From Nocardioides hwasunensis (GTDB taxonomy: Bacteria > Actinomycetota > Actinomycetes > Propionibacteriales > Nocardioidaceae), in the NCBI RefSeq assembly GCF_014779665.1, contig NZ_JACXYY010000002.1, forward strand, positions 310,001-374,000: a stretch of 64,000 bases of DNA. The letters are read 5' to 3'. The notes below the pieces were generated by a model. The model had not been told where the DNA came from and made no database searches. It worked only from the letters and a program-made list of their open reading frames with translations. This document shows, piece by piece, positions 29,080 through 37,437 of this stretch. A program made the position numbers and the translations under genes. Positions within the stretch are counted from its first letter, which is position 1. Every line of letters begins with the position of its first letter.

Positions 29080-29184
29080 GCCGAGAACCAGCCGTCCGGA
29101 GGCATAACCACGGGTCGCAGGGGTCGTTGGGCCGGGTGAGGGGTCCGGCAGTCACGCTCCCTCCCAAGGGTCGGATCTCTCGGG

Positions 29185-29211
29185 TCCCGGGCGCTGCTGC
29201 AGCGCCCGGGA
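29185..29211 (+). terminator. Perfect palindromic hairpin after the GMC oxidoreductase gene
   Basis: A 13-base perfect stem with a central unpaired base covers 29185-29211, about 105 bp after the stop. It is likely the operon terminator. Confidence 0.65.
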
Positions 29212-29220
29212 TGTCCAGCG

Positions 29221-29259
29221 CCAGGGTCCGGTCACCCTCCCTCCCCGACCGGGCCCTGG
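29221..29259. other. Second inverted repeat upstream of guaA
   Basis: Thirteen bases at 29221-29233 pair with 29247-29259 with one wobble; the loop is pyrimidine-rich. It lies 70 bp before the guaA start and upstream of its likely promoter, so it may be part of termination or a regulator site. Confidence 0.45.
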
Positions 29260-29316
29260 TCCGGGGACCGGACTGGGCCGGGCCCACCGGAGCGTCGGGC
29301 ACCGCTCGGGCGTCGA

Positions 29317-29322
29317 TAGACT
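29317..29322 (+). promoter_or_regulatory. -10 box TAGACT of guaA (leaderless)
   Basis: TAGACT ends six bases before the GTG start without an intervening ribosome site. Confidence 0.5.
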
Positions 29323-29328
29323 CCGAGC

Positions 29329-30906
29329 GTGACGCAGCCTGCAGAGCACGACCTGGTCCTCGTCGTCGACTTCGGGGCGCAGTACGCCCAGCTCATCGCG
29401 CGGCGCGTGCGCGAGGCGCGGGTCTACTCCGAGATCGTCCCGCACACGATGCCGGTCGCCGACATGCTGGCTCGCAACCCCCAGGCGATCATCCTGTCCG
29501 GCGGCCCCTCGAGCGTCTACGCCGACGGTGCCCCCGGCATCGACACCGGCGTCTTCACGGCCGGGGTCCCGGTCTTCGGCATGTGCTACGGCTTCCAGCT
29601 GATGGCCAAGGGCCTCGGCGGCGAGGTCGCCCACACCGGCGCGCGGGAGTACGGACGTACGCCGGTCACCGTGACCGAGCCGGGCACGCTGCTCGCGGGC
29701 ATCCCCGCCGAGCACAAGGTCTGGATGTCGCACGGCGACTCCGTCGCGCAGGCACCCGACGGCTTCACCGTCCTGGCCTCGACCGAGGACACCCCGGTCG
29801 CGGCGTTCGAGGACGTCGATCGCGGACTCGCCGGCGTGCAGTGGCACCCGGAGGTGCTGCACTCCGAGCACGGGCAGAAGGTGCTCGAGCACTTCCTCCA
29901 CCACATCGCCGGTGCCCGGCAGACCTGGACGATGCTCAACATCGCCGAGGAGCAGATCGAGCGGGTCCGCGAGCAGATCGGCGACACCGGCCTGGCCATC
30001 TGCGGGCTCTCCGGCGGCGTCGACTCCGCTGTCGCGGCCGCCATCGTGCAGCGCGCGATCGGCGACCGGCTGCACTGCGTCTTCGTCGACCACGGGCTGC
30101 TCCGCGAGGGCGAGGCCGAGCAGGTCGAGCGCGACTTCGTCGCCGCCACCGGCGTCAACCTCCACGTCTACGACGCGCAGGAGGTCTTCCTGCAGGCGCT
30201 CGCCGGGGTCACCGACCCGGAGGAGAAGCGCAAGATCATCGGGCGCGAGTTCATCCGCGCCTTCGAGGCCGCCGAGGCCGCCGTGCTCGGCGAGGCCGCG
30301 GACCAGGGCGAGAAGGTCGGCTTCCTCGTGCAGGGCACCCTCTACCCCGACGTCGTCGAGTCCGGCGGCGGCGCGGGCACCTCCAACATCAAGTCCCACC
30401 ACAACGTCGGCGGCCTGCCCGAGGACCTCGAGTTCGCGCTCGTCGAGCCGCTGCGCACGCTGTTCAAGGACGAGGTCCGCCTCGTCGGCGAGCAGCTCGG
30501 CCTGCCCGCCGAGATGGTGTGGCGCCAGCCGTTCCCCGGCCCGGGCCTCGGCATCCGCATCATCGGAGAGGTCACCGCCGACCGCCTCGACATCCTCCGC
30601 CGCGCCGACGCCATCGCCCGCCAGGAGCTCACCCGCGCCGGTCTCGACCGCGACATCTGGCAGATGCCCGTCGTGCTGCTCGCCGACGTCCGCTCCGTCG
30701 GCGTACAAGGGGACGGCCGCACCTACGGCCACCCCGTCGTGATCCGCCCGGTCACCTCCGAGGACGCGATGACCGCTGACTGGGCCCGCCTGCCCTACGA
30801 GGTCATGGAGCGCATCTCCACGCGCATCACCAACGAGGTCGAGGAGATCAACCGCGTCACCCTCGACATCACCTCCAAGCCCCCGGGCACCATCGAGTGG
30901 GAGTGA
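29329..30906 (+). CDS. guaA: GMP synthase (glutamine-hydrolysing)
   Basis: GuaA aminates XMP to GMP using glutamine and ATP. The 525-residue protein has the class I amidotransferase domain (about 1-195) with Cys in VFGMCYGFQ and the His/Glu pair in VQWHPEV. The ATP-pyrophosphatase domain has the P-loop [12 protein letters not shown], and the C-terminal dimerisation/XMP domain ends in KPPGTIEWE. It completes the guanine-nucleotide pathway begun by guaB. It is probably transcribed alone and followed by a long hairpin. Confidence 0.97.
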   Translation: MTQPAEHDLVLVVDFGAQYAQLIARRVREARVYSEIVPHTMPVADMLARNPQAIILSGGPSSVYADGAPGIDTGVFTAGVPVFGMCYGFQLMAKGLGGEVAHTGAREYGRTPVTVTEPGTLLAGIPAEHKVWMSHGDSVAQAPDGFTVLASTEDTPVAAFEDVDRGLAGVQWHPEVLHSEHGQKVLEHFLHHIAGARQTWTMLNIAEEQIERVREQIGDTGLAICGLSGGVDSAVAAAIVQRAIGDRLHCVFVDHGLLREGEAEQVERDFVAATGVNLHVYDAQEVFLQALAGVTDPEEKRKIIGREFIRAFEAAEAAVLGEAADQGEKVGFLVQGTLYPDVVESGGGAGTSNIKSHHNVGGLPEDLEFALVEPLRTLFKDEVRLVGEQLGLPAEMVWRQPFPGPGLGIRIIGEVTADRLDILRRADAIARQELTRAGLDRDIWQMPVVLLADVRSVGVQGDGRTYGHPVVIRPVTSEDAMTADWARLPYEVMERISTRITNEVEEINRVTLDITSKPPGTIEWE

Positions 30907-30910
30907 CCTG

Positions 30911-30977
30911 AGGCTCGCTCACGCCAAGGTCGAAGATCGCTCGTGCATGGTGCGAGCAGACTTCGACCTACGAGCCT
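30911..30977. terminator. Long bulged hairpin after guaA
   Basis: AGGCTCG pairs with CGAGCCT, AGGTCGAAG (30927-30935) with CTTCGACCT (30961-30969), and GCTCG with CGAGC near the loop; the left arm has a nine-base bulge. It begins five bases after the guaA stop. It probably ends the guaA transcript, and its right arm reaches to within 37 bp of the next start. Confidence 0.65.
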
Positions 30978-31000
30978 GGCGGCGGACCGTCGGAGCGGCG

Positions 31001-31006
31001 TAGCGT
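31001..31006 (+). promoter_or_regulatory. -10 box TAGCGT of the VOC gene (leaderless)
   Basis: TAGCGT ends seven bases before the ATG with no ribosome site. Confidence 0.45.
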
Positions 31007-31013
31007 CCAGCCC

Positions 31014-31856
31014 ATGGCGAAGGGAACCGCTGACAATCCCCACACCTACCCGCAGGGCGTCACCTGCTGGATCGACGCCCAGGTCCCCGACGCACCGGCG
31101 GCGGCTGCGTTCTACGGTGAGCTGCTCGGCTGGCAGACCCGCGACGCGCTGCCGCCCGAGGTGCCGGCGTCGTACCTGGTCGCCACGCTCGACGGTCACG
31201 ACGTGGCCGCGATCGAGCCACGCGAGGGCGAGCAGGCGTTCTGGCTGACGTACGTCGCCGTGGACGACGTCGACGCGATGGTGCCGCGCGCGGTGGACGC
31301 GGGAGCGACGCTGGTCGACGGTCCGCACGACGCGGGCCCCGGCGGGCGGTGGGCCGAGCTCCGCGACCCGGAGGGAGCGGTCTTCAGGATGTGGCAGGCC
31401 CGCAACCGGCTGGGCTCGCAGCTCAACAACGCGCCCGGCGCGTGGAACTTCAGCGACCTGCACACCACCGACGTCGCGCGCGACCTCGACTTCTACCGCG
31501 AGGTGTTCGGGTGGGAGGTCGAGGACATGGGCCCCGACGCCGGCGCGACGATCAAGGTCCCCGGCTACGGCGACCACCTCGAGGCCACCGTCGACCCCGA
31601 CATCCGGGTCCGGCAGGCCGGCGCCCCCGAGGGTTTCGCCGACGCGATCGGCGGAGCAGTCGGGCTGACGGGCGAGGAGCATCCGCACTGGCACGTGACG
31701 TTCAGCGTGGCCGACCGGGACGCTGCGGCGCAGCGGGCCGAGAGCCTCGGCGCGAGCGTCGTCAGCACCGACGAGGGCACCTGGGCGCGGACGGTGCGCA
31801 TCCGCGACCCGTGGGGCGCCGAGCTCACCCTGAGCCAGTTCGTCGCACCGGGCTGA
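31014..31856 (+). CDS. Two-domain VOC (glyoxalase/bleomycin-resistance fold) protein
   Basis: The 280-residue protein has two vicinal-oxygen-chelate modules, each with the beta-alpha-beta start (CWIDAQVPDAPAAAAFYGELLGW and FSDLHTTDVARDLDFYREVFGW) and the glutamate-bearing RDPEGAVF / RDPWGAEL ends. Similar double-VOC proteins are annotated as hydroxylases or antibiotic-tolerance proteins, but metal ligands are incomplete in the first half and no substrate is indicated. It is monocistronic. Confidence 0.8.
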   Translation: MAKGTADNPHTYPQGVTCWIDAQVPDAPAAAAFYGELLGWQTRDALPPEVPASYLVATLDGHDVAAIEPREGEQAFWLTYVAVDDVDAMVPRAVDAGATLVDGPHDAGPGGRWAELRDPEGAVFRMWQARNRLGSQLNNAPGAWNFSDLHTTDVARDLDFYREVFGWEVEDMGPDAGATIKVPGYGDHLEATVDPDIRVRQAGAPEGFADAIGGAVGLTGEEHPHWHVTFSVADRDAAAQRAESLGASVVSTDEGTWARTVRIRDPWGAELTLSQFVAPG

Positions 31857-31942
31857 GCCTCCCTTCGCAGGGGTGGTCGCGCCGCACGCCGTGACAGGTC
31901 TAGGTTGCTGGATGGCCCACACATGAATCTTGGGAGGTGCGC

Positions 31943-33658
31943 ATGTCGTCCGACACCTTGATCAACGCATCCTGGCTCGACTACCTGCTGGTGGCGATCT
32001 ACTTCGGCTTCGTGCTCGGCATCGGCGTGATGGCCCGGAGACAGGTGTCCGACTCGATCGACTTCTTCCTCTCGGGCCGCTCGCTGCCCGCCTGGGTGAC
32101 GGGCCTGGCGTTCATCTCCGCCAACCTCGGTGCCGTCGAGATCATGGGCATGTCGGCCAACGGCGCGCAGTTCGGCCTGCCGACGGTGCACTACTTCTGG
32201 GTCGGCGCGGTGCCCGCGATGCTGTTCCTCGGTGTCGTGATGATGCCGTTCTACTACGGCTCCAAGGTCCGCTCGGTCCCCGAGTTCATGTTCAAGCGGT
32301 TCGGCACCGGGGCCCACCTGGTCAACGCGATCAGCTTCGCGGTCGCGCAGCTGCTCATCGCCGGAGTCAACCTCGCGCTCCTCGCCGGCATCGTCCATGC
32401 GCTGCTCGGCTGGCCGATCTGGGTCGCCCTCGTCGTCGCCGGCGCGATCGTGCTGTCGTACATCACCCTCGGCGGGCTGAGCGCCGCGATCTACAACGAG
32501 GTCCTCCAGTTCTTCGTGATCGTGGCCTCGCTGCTTCCGCTCACGCTCATCGGCCTGCACCGCGTCGGCGGCTGGAGCGGGCTCACCGACAAGATCACCG
32601 CGGCCGCCGACAGCGCGCCCGCCAGCGCCGGTGTGGCCCCCGCGGCCCAGCAGCTCGAGTCCTGGCCGGGCCAGGCGCTCTCGGGCTTCGACTCGCCGCT
32701 GTTCTCGGTGATCGGCATCGTCTTCGGCCTCGGCTTCGTGCTGTCCTTCGGCTACTGGACGACGAACTTCGTCGAGGTGCAGCGCGCGATGGCCTCCGAC
32801 TCGATCTCCGCGGCCCGCAAGACGCCCATCATCGGGGCCTTCCCGAAGATGTTCGTCCCCTTCATCGTCATCGTGCCCGGCATGGTCTCCGCCGTCTTGG
32901 TGAAGGAGATGATCGACCTCAAGAACGGCGGCTCGCCCGCGGGCGGCGCCTCCGGCGACGGGGTCGCCTACAACGACGCGCTGCTGCTGCTGATGCGCGA
33001 CGTGCTGCCCAACGGCCTGCTGGGACTGGCGATCGCCGGTCTGCTGGCAGCCTTCATGGCCGGCATGGCGGCCAACATCTCGGCCTTCAACACCGTCTTC
33101 TCCTACGACCTGTGGCAGCGCTACATCCGCAAGAACCACAGCGACGACTACTACCTGCGGATCGGGCGGCTGGCGACCGTCGCGGCGACCGTCATCGCGA
33201 TCTTCACCGCCCAGATCGCCATGGGCTACGACAACGTCATGAACTACCTGCAGACGCTGTTCGGGTTCTTCAACGCCCCGCTCTTCGCCACCTTCATCCT
33301 CGGTATGTTCTGGAAGCGGATGACGCCCACCGCCGGGTGGGTCGGCCTGGTCGCCGGCACGTTGTCCGCCATCGCGGTCGACCGGCTCGCAGCCGCCGGG
33401 GTCATCGACCTGCCCGGCCAGGGCGCGGCGTTCCTCGCCGCGTCGACCGCCTTCGTCGTCGACATCGTGCTGAGCATCGTCGTCTCGCTCGTGACCAAGC
33501 CGAAGCCGGCCTCCGAGCTGAAGGGGCTGGTCTACTCCGAGACGCCCCGGGAGGATCGCACCGACCCGCACGAGGCGGCCATGCCGTGGTACCAGCGCAC
33601 GGTGCCCCTCGCCGGCATCGCGCTGGTGATGGTCATCATCCTCAACTTCGCCTTCTGA
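31943..33658 (+). CDS. Sodium:solute symporter (SSS family)
   Basis: The 571-residue protein has about 13-14 transmembrane helices. SSS hallmarks are the FFLSGRSLPAWVTGLAF segment after the first helices and the GLLAAFMAGMAANISAFNT helix. The SGLT-like body suggests uptake of a sugar, vitamin or organic solute with sodium. The ATG at 31943 is preferred because GGGAGG stands six bases upstream; a GTG two codons earlier has poorer spacing. It is followed 13 bp later by a small membrane protein gene, probably its partner. The substrate is unknown, but the next operon is for sugars. Confidence 0.88.
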   Translation: MSSDTLINASWLDYLLVAIYFGFVLGIGVMARRQVSDSIDFFLSGRSLPAWVTGLAFISANLGAVEIMGMSANGAQFGLPTVHYFWVGAVPAMLFLGVVMMPFYYGSKVRSVPEFMFKRFGTGAHLVNAISFAVAQLLIAGVNLALLAGIVHALLGWPIWVALVVAGAIVLSYITLGGLSAAIYNEVLQFFVIVASLLPLTLIGLHRVGGWSGLTDKITAAADSAPASAGVAPAAQQLESWPGQALSGFDSPLFSVIGIVFGLGFVLSFGYWTTNFVEVQRAMASDSISAARKTPIIGAFPKMFVPFIVIVPGMVSAVLVKEMIDLKNGGSPAGGASGDGVAYNDALLLLMRDVLPNGLLGLAIAGLLAAFMAGMAANISAFNTVFSYDLWQRYIRKNHSDDYYLRIGRLATVAATVIAIFTAQIAMGYDNVMNYLQTLFGFFNAPLFATFILGMFWKRMTPTAGWVGLVAGTLSAIAVDRLAAAGVIDLPGQGAAFLAASTAFVVDIVLSIVVSLVTKPKPASELKGLVYSETPREDRTDPHEAAMPWYQRTVPLAGIALVMVIILNFAF

Positions 33659-33671
33659 GAGAGGGGCAGAC

Positions 33672-33980
33672 ATGTCCGACGACACGACCGGCGGTGCCCC
33701 GCACAAGGCGGGCGCCTTCGACATCCGCAACATCATCGGCGCGCTCATGGGCGTCTACGGCATCATCTTGGCCCTGGCCGGGCTGTTCGGCGAGCACGAG
33801 CCGGAGAAGACGGGCGGCGTCAACGCCAACCTGTGGACCGGCATCGCGCTGATCGTCGTCTCGGCGGCCTTCATCGGCTGGGCACAGCTCAAGCCGATCG
33901 TGGTGCCGGCCGAGGTGGAGCGTCCCGACGACGACCCGACCCGTCCCGCCCCGCAGCGCAAGCGGCCGCCCGCCCACTGA
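33672..33980 (+). CDS. Small membrane protein next to the symporter, 102 aa
   Basis: The protein has two hydrophobic helices (about 20-40 and 53-75), separated by a charged loop, and a Pro/Arg-rich cytoplasmic tail. GAGAGAGGGG lies upstream of the ATG and it follows the symporter closely, so the genes form a pair. Small membrane proteins are known as accessory subunits for several SSS or monocarboxylate carriers (for example DUF485 proteins); this one is not recognisably of that family. An accessory role is inferred from position only. Confidence 0.65.
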   Translation: MSDDTTGGAPHKAGAFDIRNIIGALMGVYGIILALAGLFGEHEPEKTGGVNANLWTGIALIVVSAAFIGWAQLKPIVVPAEVERPDDDPTRPAPQRKRPPAH

Positions 33981-34056
33981 TCGCCCCGGTGGTCTCGACC
34001 ACTCGGTAACGAACCGGCAACAGCGCCCCGTGGGGTCTGGACGTGACCGTCATCAC

Positions 34057-34085
34057 TACATATGTTGTGTCGAACAACATATGTA
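34057..34085. promoter_or_regulatory. Perfect 12-bp AT-rich palindrome, candidate ROK operator
   Basis: TACATATGTTGT and its exact reverse complement flank a five-base spacer. The site is far more AT-rich than the surrounding DNA and lies 63 bp upstream of the binding-protein GTG. An operator for the ROK regulator encoded at the end of the same operon is the simplest reading. Confidence 0.75.
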
Positions 34086-34147
34086 CGGCGGTCCGGCGCT
34101 GAGCCACCACCGACCGTGCGATCAGAAATCGCTAGGAGGCGGTTCGC

Positions 34148-35248
34148 GTGAAGCGGAAGCACAGTTTGGTTCTCGTCCCTCTGCTGGGTGCCGCTATGGC
34201 GCTGACCGCCTGTGGCAGTGACTCCGACAGCGGATCGGACGGCGGGTCGGACGCCGGCAGCGGCGGCGGCGACGCGACCGGCAAGATCGGCGTCATCCTC
34301 CCCGACACCGAGTCCTCGGTGCGCTGGGAGAGCGCGGACCGCCCGGCCCTCGAGTCCGCCTTCAAGGAGGCCGGGGTCGACTACGAGATCCAGAACGCCG
34401 AGGGCGACGCCGAGAAGATGACCACCATCGCCGACAGCATGATCGGCAGCGGCGTCACGGTCCTCGCGATCGTCAACCTCGACTCCGAGTCGGGCGCGGC
34501 CATCCAGGAGAAGGCTGCGTCGCAGGGCGTGGCGACCATCGACTACGACCGGCTGACGCTGGGTGGATCGGCGGAGTACTACGTCTCCTTCGACAACACC
34601 AAGGTCGGCGAGCTGCAGGGCCAGGGCCTGGCGGACTGCCTCGGCGACAAGGACGCCAACATCGTCTACCTCAACGGTTCGCCCACCGACAACAACGCCA
34701 CGCTCTTCGCCGAGGGCGCGCACAGCGTGCTCGACGACATGAGCAACTACACGGTCGTCGGTGAGCAGGCCGTGCCGGACTGGGACAACGAGCAGGCCGC
34801 CACGATCTTCCAGCAGCTCTACACCGCTGCCGACGGCAAGGTCGACGGCGTGCTCGCGGCCAACGACGGCCTCGGCGGCGCGGCGATCAGCATCCTCGAG
34901 GGTGCCGGCCAGGCCGGCAAGGTCCCGGTCACCGGCCAGGACGCCACCGTCGAGGGCCTGCAGAACGTGCTCGCCGGCACGCAGTGCATGACGGTCTACA
35001 AGTCCGCCACGCAGGAGGCCGGTGCGCTGGCCGACGTCGCGATCGCGCTCGCCAAGGGTGAGGACGCCGAGACCACCGGCACCACGGTCGACTCCTCCGA
35101 CGACAGCGAGGTCCCCTCGATCCTGCTCGACCCGCAGTCCATCACCAAGGACAACGTGGGCGACGTGATCGACGACGGTGGCCAGAAGGCCGCGGACGTC
35201 TGCACGGGCAAGTTCGCCGACCTGTGCAAGGAAGCCGGGATCTCCTGA
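34148..35248 (+). CDS. Sugar ABC transporter substrate-binding lipoprotein (xylose-type)
   Basis: The 366-residue lipoprotein has a lipobox LTAC (Cys22), a Gly/Ser/Asp-rich spacer, and a periplasmic binding protein type 1 fold with IGVILPDTESSVRWES, NAEGDAEKM and VPVTGQDATVEGLQNV, close to XylF/ChvE-type pentose-binding proteins. AGGAGG lies before the GTG start. It should capture a monosaccharide, probably xylose, for the ATPase and permease encoded behind it. A hairpin between it and the ATPase gene may lower downstream expression. Confidence 0.88.
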   Translation: MKRKHSLVLVPLLGAAMALTACGSDSDSGSDGGSDAGSGGGDATGKIGVILPDTESSVRWESADRPALESAFKEAGVDYEIQNAEGDAEKMTTIADSMIGSGVTVLAIVNLDSESGAAIQEKAASQGVATIDYDRLTLGGSAEYYVSFDNTKVGELQGQGLADCLGDKDANIVYLNGSPTDNNATLFAEGAHSVLDDMSNYTVVGEQAVPDWDNEQAATIFQQLYTAADGKVDGVLAANDGLGGAAISILEGAGQAGKVPVTGQDATVEGLQNVLAGTQCMTVYKSATQEAGALADVAIALAKGEDAETTGTTVDSSDDSEVPSILLDPQSITKDNVGDVIDDGGQKAADVCTGKFADLCKEAGIS

Positions 35249-35271
35249 TCCCGGTCTGACGACCCAAGGAC

Positions 35272-35304
35272 GACGCCCGGGCCGGGACTCCGGGCCCGGG
35301 CGTC
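35272..35304 (+). terminator. Hairpin between binding-protein and ATPase genes
   Basis: A perfect 12-base stem (35272-35283 with 35293-35304) with a nine-base loop lies in the 107 bp gap. It probably acts as a partial terminator or mRNA end that keeps the binding protein in excess. Confidence 0.7.
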
Positions 35305-35355
35305 GCTCCTGTCCACCCGCACAACAAATCAGTCTCGCGATCGGAAGTGAATTGC

Positions 35356-36129
35356 ATGGTCGAGCCGCTGCTCCAGCTGAGCGGAGTCAACAAGAGCTTC
35401 GGCGTGGTGCACGTCCTGCACGACGTCGACTTCGCCGTCTACCCCGGACAGGTCACCGCGCTCGTCGGTGACAACGGCGCCGGCAAGTCGACCCTGGTGA
35501 AGATCATCGCCGGCATCTACGGCCGCGACTCCGGTGACTACCGCTTCGAGGGCAAGGCCGTCGACGTCCACGGCCCGCGCGACGTCGCTGGCCTCGGCGT
35601 GGAGGTCGTCTACCAGGATCTGGCCCTCTGCGACAACCTCGACATCGTCGAGAACATGTTCCTCGGTCGTGAGGAGACCACCCGCTTCGGGCTCGACGAG
35701 GTCTCCATGGAGACCCGGGCCCGCGAGACCCTGGCGTCGCTGTCGGTGCGCACCGTCAAGTCGGTGCGCCAGAGCGTGGCGAGCCTCTCGGGTGGGCAGC
35801 GCCAGACCGTCGCCATCGCCAAGGCGGTCCTCTGGAACTCCAAGGTCGTGCTGCTCGACGAGCCCACTGCCGCCCTCGGTGTGGCGCAGACGCGCCAGGT
35901 GCTCGACCTGGTGCGCCGCCTGGCCGACCGCGGGCTCGGGGTCGTGCTGATCTCGCACAACATGGGCGACGTGCTCGAGGTCGCCGACCGCATCACCGCG
36001 CTCTACCTCGGACGCGTCGCCGCTGACGTGGCTGCCAAGGACGTCACGCACGGCCAGATCGTCGAGCTCATCACCGCCGGACGCTCCGGAGACCTCGGCA
36101 TCGCCGACTCCGCGACCGCGGCCGTCTGA
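35356..36129 (+). CDS. Sugar ABC transporter ATP-binding protein (single nucleotide-binding domain)
   Basis: The 257-residue protein has Walker A GDNGAGKST, the signature LSGGQRQTVAIA, Walker B VVLLDEPTAALG and the H-loop SHNM, so it is a complete single ATPase domain. Xylose/ribose ATPases of the XylG/RbsA type usually carry two domains in one chain of about 500 residues; here there is only one, so it should act as a homodimer. ATG at 35356 with GGAAG eight bases upstream is preferred; an earlier in-frame GTG at 35347 is possible. The permease gene begins 18 bp downstream. Confidence 0.9.
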   Translation: MVEPLLQLSGVNKSFGVVHVLHDVDFAVYPGQVTALVGDNGAGKSTLVKIIAGIYGRDSGDYRFEGKAVDVHGPRDVAGLGVEVVYQDLALCDNLDIVENMFLGREETTRFGLDEVSMETRARETLASLSVRTVKSVRQSVASLSGGQRQTVAIAKAVLWNSKVVLLDEPTAALGVAQTRQVLDLVRRLADRGLGVVLISHNMGDVLEVADRITALYLGRVAADVAAKDVTHGQIVELITAGRSGDLGIADSATAAV

Positions 36130-36147
36130 CAAGGACCGGAGACCTCC

Positions 36148-37428
36148 ATGACCGTCGACAACGACACCCAGCCCGCCCCCGCGGCCCAGCCTGCGGGTGG
36201 CTTCGACAACGACAACCGCCAGGCCGGCAGCGTCGGCGACGCAGCTCGCGACTACGTCAACCGCCTCCGTGGCGGCGACATGGGCTCGCTGCCGGCGATC
36301 CTCGGCCTCGTCGTCCTGGTGGCGATCTTCGCCTCCCTCAACGACCGGTTCCTCACGACCTACAACATGGCCAACCTGGTGATCCAGGCGAGCTCGATCA
36401 TCGTGCTGGCCATGGGCATCGTCTTCGTGCTCCTGCTCGGCGAGATCGACCTGTCGGCCGGTGTCGCAGGCGGCGCCTGCGCCACGATCACCGCCTTGAT
36501 GCTCATCGACTACGACTGGACGTGGTGGATGGCCACGCTGGCCGGCGTCGCGTTCGGCGCCGTCATCGGCCTGGCCATCGGCTCCCTCGTGGCGCTGCTC
36601 GGGATCCCGTCCTTCGTCGTCACCCTCGCGTTCTTCCTCGCCCTCCAGGCGGTGCCCCTCAAGCTGATCGGCTCCGGCGGGTCGCTGCGCTTCAACGACC
36701 CCGTGCTGCGCGGCCTCTCCATCAAGAACGTCCCGGCGTCGGCAGGATGGATCGCGGCGATCGTCATCGTCGCGGTGTTCGCCGCCCTGTCGCTGTGGCG
36801 CTTCCGCTCCCTGTCGTCCAAGGGCCTGGTCCACCCGCCCCTGGGGCTCGTGGTGATCCGCATCGGCGTACTGGCCGTCATCGTCCTCGGCCTCACAGCG
36901 CTGCTCAACCTGAACCGCTCGCCGAACCCGACGTTCAACATCAGCGGCATCCCGTGGGCGGCACCGGTCGTGATCGCGCTGCTGCTCTTCTGGACCTTCA
37001 TGCTCACCAAGACCCGCTTCGGCCGGCACCTCTACGCGGTCGGCGGCAACGCCGAGGCTGCGCGTCGCGCCGGCATCAACGTGCGCCGGGTGAAGATCAC
37101 CGCCTTCGTCATCTGCACGAGCATGGCGGCGCTCTCCGGCCTGCTGTCGGCGTCCTACACCGGCAAGGTCTCGCCGGGCTCCGGTGGCCAGAACGTGCTG
37201 CTGTACGCCGTCGCGGCGGCGGTCATCGGTGGCACCAGCCTCTTCGGTGGACGTGGCCGGGCGATCGACGCGGTCATCGGGGGGTTGGTCATCGCGACCA
37301 TCGGCAACGGCCTCGGGCTGCTCAACCAGGCCGCCTACATCAACTTCCTGGTGACCGGTGGTGTGCTGCTCCTCGCCGCGAGCGTGGACGCGATCTCGCG
37401 CCGCCGTCGTTCCTCGGCCGGCGTGTAG
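36148..37428 (+). CDS. Sugar ABC transporter permease (XylH/RbsC type)
   Basis: The 426-residue protein has about ten to twelve membrane segments, a conserved cytoplasmic loop region GEIDLSAGVAGG typical of ribose/xylose permeases, and GNAEAARRAGINVRRVK before the last helices, the EAA-like ATPase contact. It opens with a 45-residue hydrophilic N-terminus. It should work with the binding protein and ATPase just upstream. The ROK regulator gene starts ten bases after it, so the operon is binding protein-ATPase-permease-regulator. Confidence 0.9.
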   Translation: MTVDNDTQPAPAAQPAGGFDNDNRQAGSVGDAARDYVNRLRGGDMGSLPAILGLVVLVAIFASLNDRFLTTYNMANLVIQASSIIVLAMGIVFVLLLGEIDLSAGVAGGACATITALMLIDYDWTWWMATLAGVAFGAVIGLAIGSLVALLGIPSFVVTLAFFLALQAVPLKLIGSGGSLRFNDPVLRGLSIKNVPASAGWIAAIVIVAVFAALSLWRFRSLSSKGLVHPPLGLVVIRIGVLAVIVLGLTALLNLNRSPNPTFNISGIPWAAPVVIALLLFWTFMLTKTRFGRHLYAVGGNAEAARRAGINVRRVKITAFVICTSMAALSGLLSASYTGKVSPGSGGQNVLLYAVAAAVIGGTSLFGGRGRAIDAVIGGLVIATIGNGLGLLNQAAYINFLVTGGVLLLAASVDAISRRRRSSAGV

Positions 37429-37437
37429 GCCCGGAGC

